A stretch of DNA of 50,104 bases from a virus. Each line of letters begins with the position of its first letter. The stretch's first letter is position 1. The translations under genes were made by a program, and so were the position numbers. The DNA is taken from positions 1-50,104 of IMG/VR virus record IMGVR_UViG_3300030045_000003; one strand, written 5' to 3'. This document shows positions 30,248-37,126 of the stretch, piece after piece. The notes below the pieces were generated by a model, which ran no database searches, had not been told where the DNA came from, and was given only the letters and a program-made list of their open reading frames with translations.

Positions 30248-31344
30248 TCAAGACCCTCCAAGTTCGGGTCAAGGACAAGCATGCGTCCTTGCTGGCAGCG
30301 ATGGCGAGAAACGTCAACACCTGTTGGAACTACTGCAACGAGACCAGCCAGAAGGCGATCCGGGATCGCCGGCAGTTCCTGAGCGGCTATGACCTGCAGA
30401 AGCTCACCGCTGGGTTCACCGCTTGCGATGGTGTTGAGATCGGCGCCGGTACGGTAAATCTGGTGTGCGTCGAGTACGCAAACCGTCGCCGTCAATTCAA
30501 GCGCCAACGGCTCAACTGGCGCGTTTCGAACAAGAACTCTTCCCGCTACTCGCTTGGATGGGTTCCCATGAAAAGCACGGAGATCAGGTATCGGTCGGGC
30601 CAGATCGTCTATGCAGGAGTGGCGTTCAGCCTGTGGGATAGCTACGGTCTGGGCGACTACGCGCTCCGCGCCGGTTCCTTCTCTGAAGACGCACGCGGCC
30701 GGTGGTATTTCAACGTCGCTGTCGAGGTAGCAGCCACCAAGAGCGAGGGCACCAAGGCCGTCGGCATCGACCTAGGTCTGAAGACCGCCGTCACCTGTTC
30801 GGACGGCCAGACTTTCACGGGCCGGCTGTACCGCGCCAGCGAGGCAAAGCTCGCCAAGGCCCAACGCGCTGGCAAGAAGCGCCTAGCGCGGACGGTGCAC
30901 GCCAAGATCAGGAACCAACGCAAGGACGGACTGCACAAGTTCAGCACTGCGCTGGTGCAGGAAAACGCCGCCATCTTCGTGGGCGACGTGAGCAGCAAGA
31001 AGATGCTCAAGACCAAGATGGCCAAGTCCACGCAGGACGCGGGCTGGGCCATGTTCAAGACCATGCTGGAGAACAAGTGCCGTCAGGCAGGCGTGGTGTT
31101 CGAAGTTGTCAACGAGGCATACACAACCCAAACCTGTTCTCAGTGCGGAAGCATTGAGGGGCCGAGAGGTGTCGCAGGTCTTGGAATAAGACGATGGCGA
31201 TGTTCATGCGGGGTCGAACATGACCGCGACGTGAACTCGGCGCAAAACATCGTCCGAATCGGGCTTGATTCGCTAGCTGTAGGAGCCGCCTTGAGCGGAG
31301 AAGCCAATGTCGATGCGGTGTCGGGCCGCTGCATGGGAGCCTGA
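30244..31344 (+). CDS. TnpB-family RNA-guided nuclease homologue with rearranged RuvC-II site
   Basis: 366 residues. RuvC-I: GIDLGLKTAV with D176. The region 193-240 (SEAKLAKAQRAGKKRLARTV and the following HAKIRNQRKDGLHKFST) is the typical bridge. RuvC-II: where most TnpB have I-x-E-D/N-L, this protein has FVGDVSSKKM with Gly247, so the usual glutamate is missing. A Glu (E291) stands in VVNEAYTTQTCSQCG, where most relatives have Pro. Zinc ribbon: C298, C301, C320, C322. RuvC-III: HDRDVNSAQN with D327/D329. It matches the known TnpB lineages with a rearranged catalytic site, so it may be active; a dead, regulatory form is the alternative. No TnpA or transposon ends are seen. The start overlaps the upstream gene, and a CRISPR mini-array begins 144 nt after the stop. 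Confidence 0.9.
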   Translation: MIKTLQVRVKDKHASLLAAMARNVNTCWNYCNETSQKAIRDRRQFLSGYDLQKLTAGFTACDGVEIGAGTVNLVCVEYANRRRQFKRQRLNWRVSNKNSSRYSLGWVPMKSTEIRYRSGQIVYAGVAFSLWDSYGLGDYALRAGSFSEDARGRWYFNVAVEVAATKSEGTKAVGIDLGLKTAVTCSDGQTFTGRLYRASEAKLAKAQRAGKKRLARTVHAKIRNQRKDGLHKFSTALVQENAAIFVGDVSSKKMLKTKMAKSTQDAGWAMFKTMLENKCRQAGVVFEVVNEAYTTQTCSQCGSIEGPRGVAGLGIRRWRCSCGVEHDRDVNSAQNIVRIGLDSLAVGAALSGEANVDAVSGRCMGA

Positions 31345-31345
31345 A

Positions 31346-31840
31346 ATGGACTACCAAACTCTTGAAGACGAGTTGCGCGCTGTCTGCGTCGCGGCCGATG
31401 CCGGCGCTGGCGGGTGGGTGCGCACGTCGCGCATCCTGGAAGCCATTGCCGCCCCTACGGCACCCCAGGCAGTGGGAGAGCCGGTGGCGTTCACTGCCGC
31501 ACAGGCAGCTCAGAAACTTGGGAAGACCCAAGACGACCCCGAGGATAAGTTTACTGCCGCACAGGCAGCTCAGAAAGTTCCACCGCACTGGCGCTATCGG
31601 TCATGCTGGTTCACTGCCGCACAGGCAGCTCAGAAAACTGCACCAGCAGCGACCGCAGAGCCGAGCGCCGTGGCGGGGGCAAGGGAGCCTCTGACGGATG
31701 AGCAGATTGATGAGGAATACCTCAACGGCGATCTCCAACCTCAACTTTACGACAGGCAAGGCATGTTTCAGGCCGGCGCCCGCTTCGCTGAGCGCTACCA
31801 CGGCATCGCTTCTCCTGCTGGTGATGGGGGAGCGAAGTGA
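31346..31840 (+). CDS. Early protein whose gene contains the CRISPR mini-array in frame
   Basis: 164 residues. The start (MDYQTLEDELRAVCVAADAG) lies one base after the TnpB-like stop. Residues about 1-48 and 98-164 look like ordinary phage protein (for example EPLTDEQIDEEYLNG and GMFQAGARFAERYHG). Residues about 49-97 are the translation of three CRISPR repeats, each giving FTAAQAAQK, and two spacers. Because repeat plus spacer is 60 nt, adding units keeps the frame. The TGA overlaps the next gene's GTG. Whether the full protein is made, or the transcript serves mainly as crRNA precursor, is open. In a host with Cas6f the mRNA would be cut three times here. Confidence 0.7.
   Translation: MDYQTLEDELRAVCVAADAGAGGWVRTSRILEAIAAPTAPQAVGEPVAFTAAQAAQKLGKTQDDPEDKFTAAQAAQKVPPHWRYRSCWFTAAQAAQKTAPAATAEPSAVAGAREPLTDEQIDEEYLNGDLQPQLYDRQGMFQAGARFAERYHGIASPAGDGGAK
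31489..31636 (+). CRISPR. Mini-CRISPR array, type I-F geometry (3 repeats, 2 spacers), no cas genes
   Basis: Repeats at 31489-31516, 31549-31576 and 31609-31636, each 28 bp; spacers at 31517-31548 and 31577-31608, each 32 bp. Repeats 1 and 3 are identical; repeat 2 has one change (C4 to T). Each carries the Cas6f/Csy4 hairpin CTGCCGCACAGGCAG (5-bp stem, 5-nt loop with the G11/A15 pair) at positions 6-20 and the 8-nt handle CTCAGAAA, the layout of classical I-F repeats. No AT-rich leader and no cas genes exist in the genome, so any function needs the host's I-F machinery. Spacer 2 matches the phage's own 29156-29551 gene in 30/32. Spacer 1 has no match I could find here. Transcription would come from operon promoter P4. 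Confidence 0.92.
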
Positions 31841-32475
31841 TCGCAGCGCTCTACGTCGAAACTGACGGCGCGTACTTCGGCCTGCCTGGCGTAGACCCGT
31901 GGGATGAGCCGCGTGATGCGCGGAAGTACGCCGGCCCGCATCCTGTCGTCGCCCATCCGCCGTGCCAGCGCTGGGGGCGCTTCTGGCATGGAAGCACATT
32001 GAAGCCGCATCAGTTCGAGTTGGGCACGGACGGCGGCTGCTTTGCTGCCGCGTTCAGCGCTGTTCGCACGTTCGGCGGCGTCCTTGAACACCCCGCTGAC
32101 TCGCAAGCATGGCCTGCGTTCCACATTGCCAAGCCGCCTCGGACTGGCGGCTGGATTCGTGCGGACACCATCGGCGCGGACGACACCGCATGGACATGCT
32201 GCGTCTACCAAGGTCACTACGGCCACATTGCGGGCAAGGCAACCTGGCTCCTGGCCTGCGGCCTCAAGCGCGAACAGCTTCCCGAGCTGCGCTGGGGCAA
32301 GACAGAACAGCGCATCCACCCGCGCGCCCTGGAGCTGCACGGCTACGAGAAGGCTAGGCGGATCGGAATGATGGCGATGGTCGGCGGAAAGGACAAGACA
32401 CGCATCCGCAACGCCACGCCGCCCGAGTTCCGGCAGGTGCTCATCGACATCGCCAACCTGGCACGGAAGGACTGA
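31837..32475 (+). CDS. Conserved phage protein with a PPCQ motif
   Basis: 212 residues from GTG 31837, overlapping the previous stop (GTGA). It has VVAHPPCQRWGRFWHG near residue 40 and VLEHPADSQAWPAF near 85, recalling the PC and E-N-P-like motifs of cytosine methyltransferases, but no SAM-binding FxGxG motif. Later it has WGKTEQRIHPRALE. The family is common in proteobacterial phage early regions and often annotated as methyltransferase-like; I would not claim activity. The final segment NATPPEFRQVLIDIA is the typical family end. Confidence 0.65.
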   Translation: MIAALYVETDGAYFGLPGVDPWDEPRDARKYAGPHPVVAHPPCQRWGRFWHGSTLKPHQFELGTDGGCFAAAFSAVRTFGGVLEHPADSQAWPAFHIAKPPRTGGWIRADTIGADDTAWTCCVYQGHYGHIAGKATWLLACGLKREQLPELRWGKTEQRIHPRALELHGYEKARRIGMMAMVGGKDKTRIRNATPPEFRQVLIDIANLARKD

Positions 32476-32476
32476 C

Positions 32477-32794
32477 ATGACCCCCGAATCATCCCGGCTC
32501 GCGGAAGAAGCGAAGCAACACTACCGGCACGCGATCGCTGACTGCATGTACGGCAAGCAACGCAGCGTGGCAATCCACGGCCAGGCACTCTTTTCGATGA
32601 TCGACCGACTTGCAGCTCTGGCATCCAGCCAGGCAAGCGAGCCGGTGGAGGCGCGAGATGGCTTCTACGTGATGCCGCACAAGGCCACGCCGGAGCATCG
32701 GCTTCACCTACAGATCGGCGGAACCATCTGGCGCTACGTGCTTGAGGACGCCGCCCCTCAGTCCAACACGCAGAGCAAGGGAGAAGGCGAGTGA
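32477..32794 (+). CDS. Early protein, unknown
   Basis: 105 residues, helical N-terminal half (SSRLAEEAKQHYRHAIADC, HGQALFSMIDRLAALASSQ), then a short beta part (FYVMPHKATPEHRLHLQIGG). Ribosome-binding site GGAAGGACTGAC as for the 29156 gene. Overlaps the next gene's GTG. No family recognised. Confidence 0.6.
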   Translation: MTPESSRLAEEAKQHYRHAIADCMYGKQRSVAIHGQALFSMIDRLAALASSQASEPVEARDGFYVMPHKATPEHRLHLQIGGTIWRYVLEDAAPQSNTQSKGEGE

Positions 32795-33426
32795 CCGCAC
32801 CGAACTGCCGCAAATGCGGTTCCCCCATGGCTCCTGGAATCGCCCTCGCCAACACCATGACCGGAACAGGCGACTTCGGCCGCGATGACGTGGTGACCAT
32901 GAGCCCTGGTGGCCCTGGCAAGCTCATCGACTGCGACAAGTGTACAGCCTGTGGGTGGAGTGTCAGCCCCAAGACGCCGAGCCTGCCGGTGGTCGTCGTC
33001 TCTGCCCCTGAGCGCATCTTCCTGGTCATCGGCGAGGACTGCCCTCCTGAGGCCCGCTGGGATCAACTGGCCGAAGTCACCTGGTGCGAGGACAACATCG
33101 ACGGCAACGGCATTGCCTACCAGCGACAAGACCTCGCCGCATCAGCTATCGAAAGCCTCCAGGCCGAAGTCGAGCGGCTGACGAATGAGTGCACCGCACT
33201 GAGAATCAGAGCCAACGCTCAGCCAGTCCGGATGGATCAGTGCGAGACGTATTGCGCGACAGCAAAGCGCCTCACCGCCGAAAGGGATGCAGCCCTGCGA
33301 AAGTACAGCGAATGGCACATCGAGGCCCTGAGCCGTGCGGCCAAGGACAAGGCCGAACCCGAGAACCCGGCCGCAATCGCGGAGCGCTTCTGGCGCGGAA
33401 CCCTATCAGACCGCAACAAACCGTAA
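32791..33426 (+). CDS. Zinc-ribbon plus coiled-coil early protein
   Basis: 211 residues from GTG 32791 (GTGA overlap). An N-terminal Lar-like zinc ribbon (CRKCGSPM and CDKCTACGWS) is followed by a beta segment and then a coiled coil (ASAIESLQAEVERLTNECTA). Restriction-alleviation (Lar) proteins have this kind of ribbon, but only the metal site supports it. Last gene before promoter P5. Confidence 0.62.
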   Translation: MTAPNCRKCGSPMAPGIALANTMTGTGDFGRDDVVTMSPGGPGKLIDCDKCTACGWSVSPKTPSLPVVVVSAPERIFLVIGEDCPPEARWDQLAEVTWCEDNIDGNGIAYQRQDLAASAIESLQAEVERLTNECTALRIRANAQPVRMDQCETYCATAKRLTAERDAALRKYSEWHIEALSRAAKDKAEPENPAAIAERFWRGTLSDRNKP

Positions 33427-33433
33427 TTGGTGC

Positions 33434-33462
33434 TTGACAGGTAGTCTCGGGTGTCCGATACT
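33434..33462 (+). promoter_or_regulatory. Rightward promoter P5 with operator O6
   Basis: TTGACA (33434-33439), 17-nt spacer, GATACT (33457-33462). Operator TCTCGGGTGTCCGATA at 33445-33460, identical to O4. Promoter and leader repeat those of P3 almost base for base. Confidence 0.82.
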
Positions 33463-33498
33463 TCGTTTACCGAAGCAGCAAACCAACCGGAGAACGAC

Positions 33499-33699
33499 AT
33501 GACCAACGAAATTATGACCAAGATCGCCGAGCACTTCAAGAACCCGGCCGCTCGCATCGTCGTTGCTGCGCCTGGCGCACGTACCAACATGATTCTGTCG
33601 CCTGCGAACTTCTCCGAAATGAAAGTCGATGGCTCTGGCGTGCGATTTCGCAAACTGTACCTGTTCGCCTCGCAACTGCGCTTCGCGCGGGTGGCGTAA
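33499..33699 (+). CDS. Small early protein, unknown
   Basis: 66 residues from ATG 33499 with ribosome-binding site CCGGAGAAC. Basic, with a helix (IMTKIAEHFKNPAARIVVAA) and a beta-type end (GVRFRKLYLFASQLRF). First gene after P5; its TAA overlaps the next ATG by one base. Confidence 0.6.
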   Translation: MTNEIMTKIAEHFKNPAARIVVAAPGARTNMILSPANFSEMKVDGSGVRFRKLYLFASQLRFARVA

Positions 33700-33935
33700 T
33701 GGCTGACCTGCCGAAATCCTTCATGGGTCTTGGTGCCTTTGATGGCGCGCGTGGAGAGCCGCCCTATACCGTGACAGACCTTGACGAAACCGAGCGCAAC
33801 GAACGCGAACGATGCGCCGTCATCGCGGAGACAACCGAGGTTCTTATCGACCTGCGTGACTGGACTTGTTTAACGCGCAAGGCACTTACTGCGCTCGTCG
33901 CAAAAGGCATTGCCGACGCCATCCGAAACCAATGA
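33699..33935 (+). CDS. Small early protein, unknown
   Basis: 78 residues. Acidic N-terminal half and a helical C-terminal half (KALTALVAKGIADAIRNQ). Overlaps both neighbours at start and stop codons. No family recognised. Confidence 0.58.
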   Translation: MADLPKSFMGLGAFDGARGEPPYTVTDLDETERNERERCAVIAETTEVLIDLRDWTCLTRKALTALVAKGIADAIRNQ

Positions 33936-34075
33936 ATCCAGAGCCTGCCATGACGATGATCTTCACCCACATGGACGAGGCCCTTGACTGCGCGGTCGCG
34001 CTGAGCAACGCGGGCCGCACGTACCGCTACACGCGCAACGCCAAGGGCGAGCACGAGATCACCACGAGGGATTGA
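33932..34075 (+). CDS. Very small early protein, unknown
   Basis: 47 residues (MNPEPAMTMIFTHMDEALDC; ends with basic and polar residues). ATGA overlap at its start and TGATG at its end support translation by coupling. No family recognised. Confidence 0.52.
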   Translation: MNPEPAMTMIFTHMDEALDCAVALSNAGRTYRYTRNAKGEHEITTRD

Positions 34076-34503
34076 TGATGAACACCAACGAAGAAACTAT
34101 CGATGTGATTGAAGAACAAATCAAGAAGCGGGCCTTGATTGCCGCGTTCAGCGCCATGAGGCCGCTATTTGATGATTCTGAAACGATAGAGGACAGGGCG
34201 GCAATCAGGACGGTCTTGAATGCCGCCGCCGCCGTCTCTGAGTCGGCGAAAGGGGCGCCGGCAGGGGTCTACATCGATTCCACTTCAATCTTAGCGTCCG
34301 CATTCGCCGCTCACACAATGGGGGTTGGCGCCGAAGACTGCGCGCCCTATTCGGTTGTTGGTTGGCGAGTCGAATGTTTCGTGCAGGCCCTTCGCGGAAT
34401 GGACATGCTCGAATGCGCTTCTGCGTGCCTTCTCGACGGGGTCGATTACTCCGCGAACTCGCGTTCTTTTAAGGACGCCATGGAAATTCAAGATCGCAAT
34501 TAG
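34075..34503 (+). CDS. Last rightward early gene, unknown
   Basis: 142 residues from ATG 34075 (another ATG follows at 34078). Helical, alanine-rich, with cysteines near the end (DMLECASACLLDG). Its stop lies 8 nt from the stop of the convergent late unit; I see no terminator between the two, so the transcripts may overlap head-on. Confidence 0.6.
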   Translation: MMNTNEETIDVIEEQIKKRALIAAFSAMRPLFDDSETIEDRAAIRTVLNAAAAVSESAKGAPAGVYIDSTSILASAFAAHTMGVGAEDCAPYSVVGWRVECFVQALRGMDMLECASACLLDGVDYSANSRSFKDAMEIQDRN

Positions 34504-34511
34504 GCCGATGG

Positions 34512-34841
34512 TCACCGGTATGCAATCTTGAAGTAAAGCGTCCGGTCGTCAGTGCGCCCCTGAGCCGTCACGAACTGGCACGTACCAGCGACGGTCTGCC
34601 CGACCAGCGAGAGGTCGCTGATCGACAGCCAGCCCCACACGGTGTTGTCCACAATGGGGCCGGGCACGATGTCCGCCCCTGTCGTCGGCGTTGTTCCTGG
34701 GTTGCCGATGCAGATGTGCCAGGTCGCCGAGACAACGGAGTCCGTGGGGTCGATCAGCGCGGCCACGTCCCACCCGTAATCGAGGATGGCTTCCGGGTCA
34801 TGCGTGATGGTGGGCTTGCCCGTGGTGACGTTAAAGGCCAT
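34512..34841 (-). CDS. Last late gene; small beta-rich virion-type protein
   Basis: 109 residues from ATG 34841, overlapping the fibre stop by 11 nt; an upstream extension would cross the fibre gene in another frame and was rejected. The sequence (MAFNVTTGKPTITHDPEAIL, WDVAALIDPTDSVVSATW) has the all-beta pattern of small phage structural proteins that follow fibre genes. Function inferred from place only. Confidence 0.62.
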   Translation of the reverse strand: MAFNVTTGKPTITHDPEAILDYGWDVAALIDPTDSVVSATWHICIGNPGTTPTTGADIVPGPIVDNTVWGWLSISDLSLVGQTVAGTCQFVTAQGRTDDRTLYFKIAYR

Positions 34842-37104
34842 CGGTCGTCTCCGTGAATGCGTAGGTGCGGGTTTCCGCAGGGAAAACAAAGTTGCGAGAT
34901 TCCGGGCCGAACGCATAGACGCGCGACTCGGGCGGGAACACGAACACCCGCGATTCAGGCGGGTAGATGAACATCCGAAGCAGGGTGAAGGCAATCTCGA
35001 CCCAGTTCACCGTGTCCTGCGCCGATCCGGCCTCGGAAATCGTGACGCCCTGCCCGGTCGAATTGTCCACGGTATCGGCAGCGGAAGCCACTTCGGCCAG
35101 TGCCGCCCCGAGCGCGCCAGCAGCGTCCTCCACGTCCTGTGCCGCCCCGAACTCCAACGCCTGGGCAACCAGCAGCGCGGACGCTCCGGTCGAATCGGTC
35201 GCGGCCAGCGCCTCGGCAATCAGTTCGGCGATTGCCAGGAGCGCCGATGGCGCGTCCGACGCGGCGCCGGACTCAGAAATCGCTGCCGGCGTGACGCGCT
35301 GATCGCTGACCGTATCCAGCGCCGCCAGGCCATCGGCGAGCGCCGCCCCCAGGATTGCCGCCACGGACACGGCATCTGCGGCCGCGCCAGCCTCAGCAAT
35401 GGCCGACAGCAGGACTGCCGTCGCCGAAGGTGAATCCGCTGCAGAGAGCGCTTCGCTGACCACCTGTCCGTTGAAGACGGTCGCAGTCGGCGTGTCCGCT
35501 GCAGTACCCGATTCGGAGATGGCACCGCCAGTGATTGCAGTCGTCGAGACGGTATCCGCCGCCGAACCGGCTTCCGAAATGCTTGCCGTCCCGGTGTTGG
35601 TCGCCGATGGGCTGTCGCTGGCGGCGCCCGATTCGGCCACTGCGACGGTCGTGGCACCCGAATAGCTGACCGTATCGGCCGCGGCGCCGGCTTCGCTGAT
35701 GGATTGCGTCGTGACCAGCGCCGCCGATGGGGAATCCGCCGCGCTTCCCGCTTCGGAAATGGCCTGCGTTGTCGTGTTTGTGGCACTGACAGCATCCGAT
35801 GCCGCACCGGACTCGGCGACCGCCGATCCAAATACCGCCGTCGCGGCCACCGAATCGGCCGCAGAGCCACTTTCGGAGATGGCCTGGGGGGTGGATAGCG
35901 TGGCGGACGGGGAATCGCTTGCGGAGCCCGTTTCGCTGATCGCGCTGGTCGTCGAGTTACCGGCGCTCACGGCATCGCTGGCGCTGCCGGATTCCGCGAT
36001 GGCCTGCGTCGTCACGATAACTGCAGACGGCGCGTCGCTCGCCGAACCGCTCTCCGCGATGGCTTGGCCCGTCGTGAATACCGCCGATGGCGCGTCCGAT
36101 GCCGATCCGGACTCGGAAATGCTCACGTTGTAGGTGTTCCCGCCGCCCGAGAACGTTCCTTGCATGAACGTGCCGAACGCGCCCGCGCCGAACGGCATGC
36201 CGAAGGTCGTCGTGACGCGCTCGCCAGTCCCGGCTAGGTTGAACGCCACCAGCAGCGCCGCCACGGCCGAAGTGACCGATCCGTTGCTGTCGGTGACGAT
36301 GCACTGATACTGCCGCCCCTGGATGGAGTAGGTCGCGGTTGGCGTCGTGAAGGTCGAACTCGTGGCGCCCGTGATGTTGGCAAACGATCCGGTCGAATTG
36401 TCTTGCCATTGATAGGACAGCGACCCGGCGCTGGCCGTGGCCGTGACAGAGAACGTCGCCGTGGCGCCAGCGTTTGCCGTCTGATTCGTCGGCTGCGCGG
36501 TGATCGTCGGGCCGGTCAGCAGCGGGCGAAGCGCAATGCTCCGCGCCACCCAGTCCCCGCCACCCGTCGATGTGACGCCGGACACGGTGCCGGCGGTCGT
36601 GATGATCGCGTCGGCAGCAACGCACCAATCAGCACTTGCCGCGCGTTGCGTGTACCCGGTTGGCTGCGATGCGATGGCATTGAAGTTCGTCGAGATGACG
36701 ACATTCAAGGCGTTCGCGCTGACCGTCGTAATCGACGGATAGCTGATCGTCCCGCTTGTGCCCGTTGCCGGCGTTGGCGGCGTGACGTCCAGCGGCGTCG
36801 TGGTGTTGACGCCTCGATATGCGCCGAGCGCGCCTTCGATTGTCGAACCGCCCACCGGGGTAAACGTGAAGTTCCCGGACTCCGACCCCGTGGCCGTGTA
36901 GATCAGGACGGTAGTCGGAAACCCATTCGACGGGGTGTTGACCGTCGAGCCGACAGCAGTCCAGGACGTGGCCGTGACGCCCGTACCGGAGTCTTGCAGG
37001 AACTCCGCAAGAAGGATGTCCCCCGCCGCCAGGCCAGAAGGGACGGCGATGTTGACCGTGCCGGTGCCTGATCCAGAGTTCCCGCCGACGTAGGTGATTG
37101 CCAT
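34831..37104 (-). CDS. Large repeat-containing tail fibre / adhesin-like protein
   Basis: 757 residues in four parts. Residues 1-200: lectin-like beta domain (TYVGGNSGSGTGTVNI, WVARSIALRPLL). About 200-285: an Ig-like domain (ITAQPTNQTANAGATATFSV, QWQDNS, YQCIVTDSNG). 329-708: nineteen tandem 20-residue units of the form ISESGSASDAPSAVxxTxxA. The last ~45 residues: four PESR-type units (PPESRVFVF, PPESRVYAF, GPESRNFVF, PAETRTYAF). This looks like a long, rod-like fibre with a binding tip. It lies at the end of the late unit after a fibre-assembly gene. Confidence 0.8.
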   Translation of the reverse strand: MAITYVGGNSGSGTGTVNIAVPSGLAAGDILLAEFLQDSGTGVTATSWTAVGSTVNTPSNGFPTTVLIYTATGSESGNFTFTPVGGSTIEGALGAYRGVNTTTPLDVTPPTPATGTSGTISYPSITTVSANALNVVISTNFNAIASQPTGYTQRAASADWCVAADAIITTAGTVSGVTSTGGGDWVARSIALRPLLTGPTITAQPTNQTANAGATATFSVTATASAGSLSYQWQDNSTGSFANITGATSSTFTTPTATYSIQGRQYQCIVTDSNGSVTSAVAALLVAFNLAGTGERVTTTFGMPFGAGAFGTFMQGTFSGGGNTYNVSISESGSASDAPSAVFTTGQAIAESGSASDAPSAVIVTTQAIAESGSASDAVSAGNSTTSAISETGSASDSPSATLSTPQAISESGSAADSVAATAVFGSAVAESGAASDAVSATNTTTQAISEAGSAADSPSAALVTTQSISEAGAAADTVSYSGATTVAVAESGAASDSPSATNTGTASISEAGSAADTVSTTAITGGAISESGTAADTPTATVFNGQVVSEALSAADSPSATAVLLSAIAEAGAAADAVSVAAILGAALADGLAALDTVSDQRVTPAAISESGAASDAPSALLAIAELIAEALAATDSTGASALLVAQALEFGAAQDVEDAAGALGAALAEVASAADTVDNSTGQGVTISEAGSAQDTVNWVEIAFTLLRMFIYPPESRVFVFPPESRVYAFGPESRNFVFPAETRTYAFTETTDGL
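34981..36120 (-). repeat. Nineteen tandem 60-bp repeats coding 20-residue fibre units
   Basis: Nineteen in-frame units of 60 bp, most conserved in the I-S/A-E-x-G-S/A-A-S/A-D part and variable in the second half. Codons differ between copies, so selection is on the protein, not the DNA. Copies at the end (14-19) are more diverged. Number changes by recombination would alter fibre length. Confidence 0.9.
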
Positions 37105-37126
37105 CGCTTAGGGCCGGCGATGGAAG

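Noticed and set aside
30244-31344. TnpB-like gene as part of a complete IS200/IS605 element
   Set aside because: No TnpA, no recognisable subterminal hairpin ends, and the start codon overlaps the upstream phage gene.
31489-31636. The 60-bp repeats as an ordinary protein repeat (FTAAQAAQK) rather than CRISPR
   Set aside because: Conservation covers exactly 28 bp at the DNA level, including third positions, while the 32 bp between are unrelated. The hairpin is that of Cas6f, and one spacer matches a phage gene.
31837-32475. Active cytosine-5 methyltransferase
   Set aside because: Only a PPCQ-like motif is present; the SAM-binding motif and other conserved blocks are missing.
34504-34511. Bidirectional terminator between convergent units
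   Set aside because: The 8-nt gap and flanks contain no stem followed by a T-run on either strand.
34981-36120. 60-bp tandem units in the fibre gene as a second array-like structure
   Set aside because: No sharp repeat/spacer boundary, codons vary throughout and the protein pattern is continuous. This is a coding repeat.
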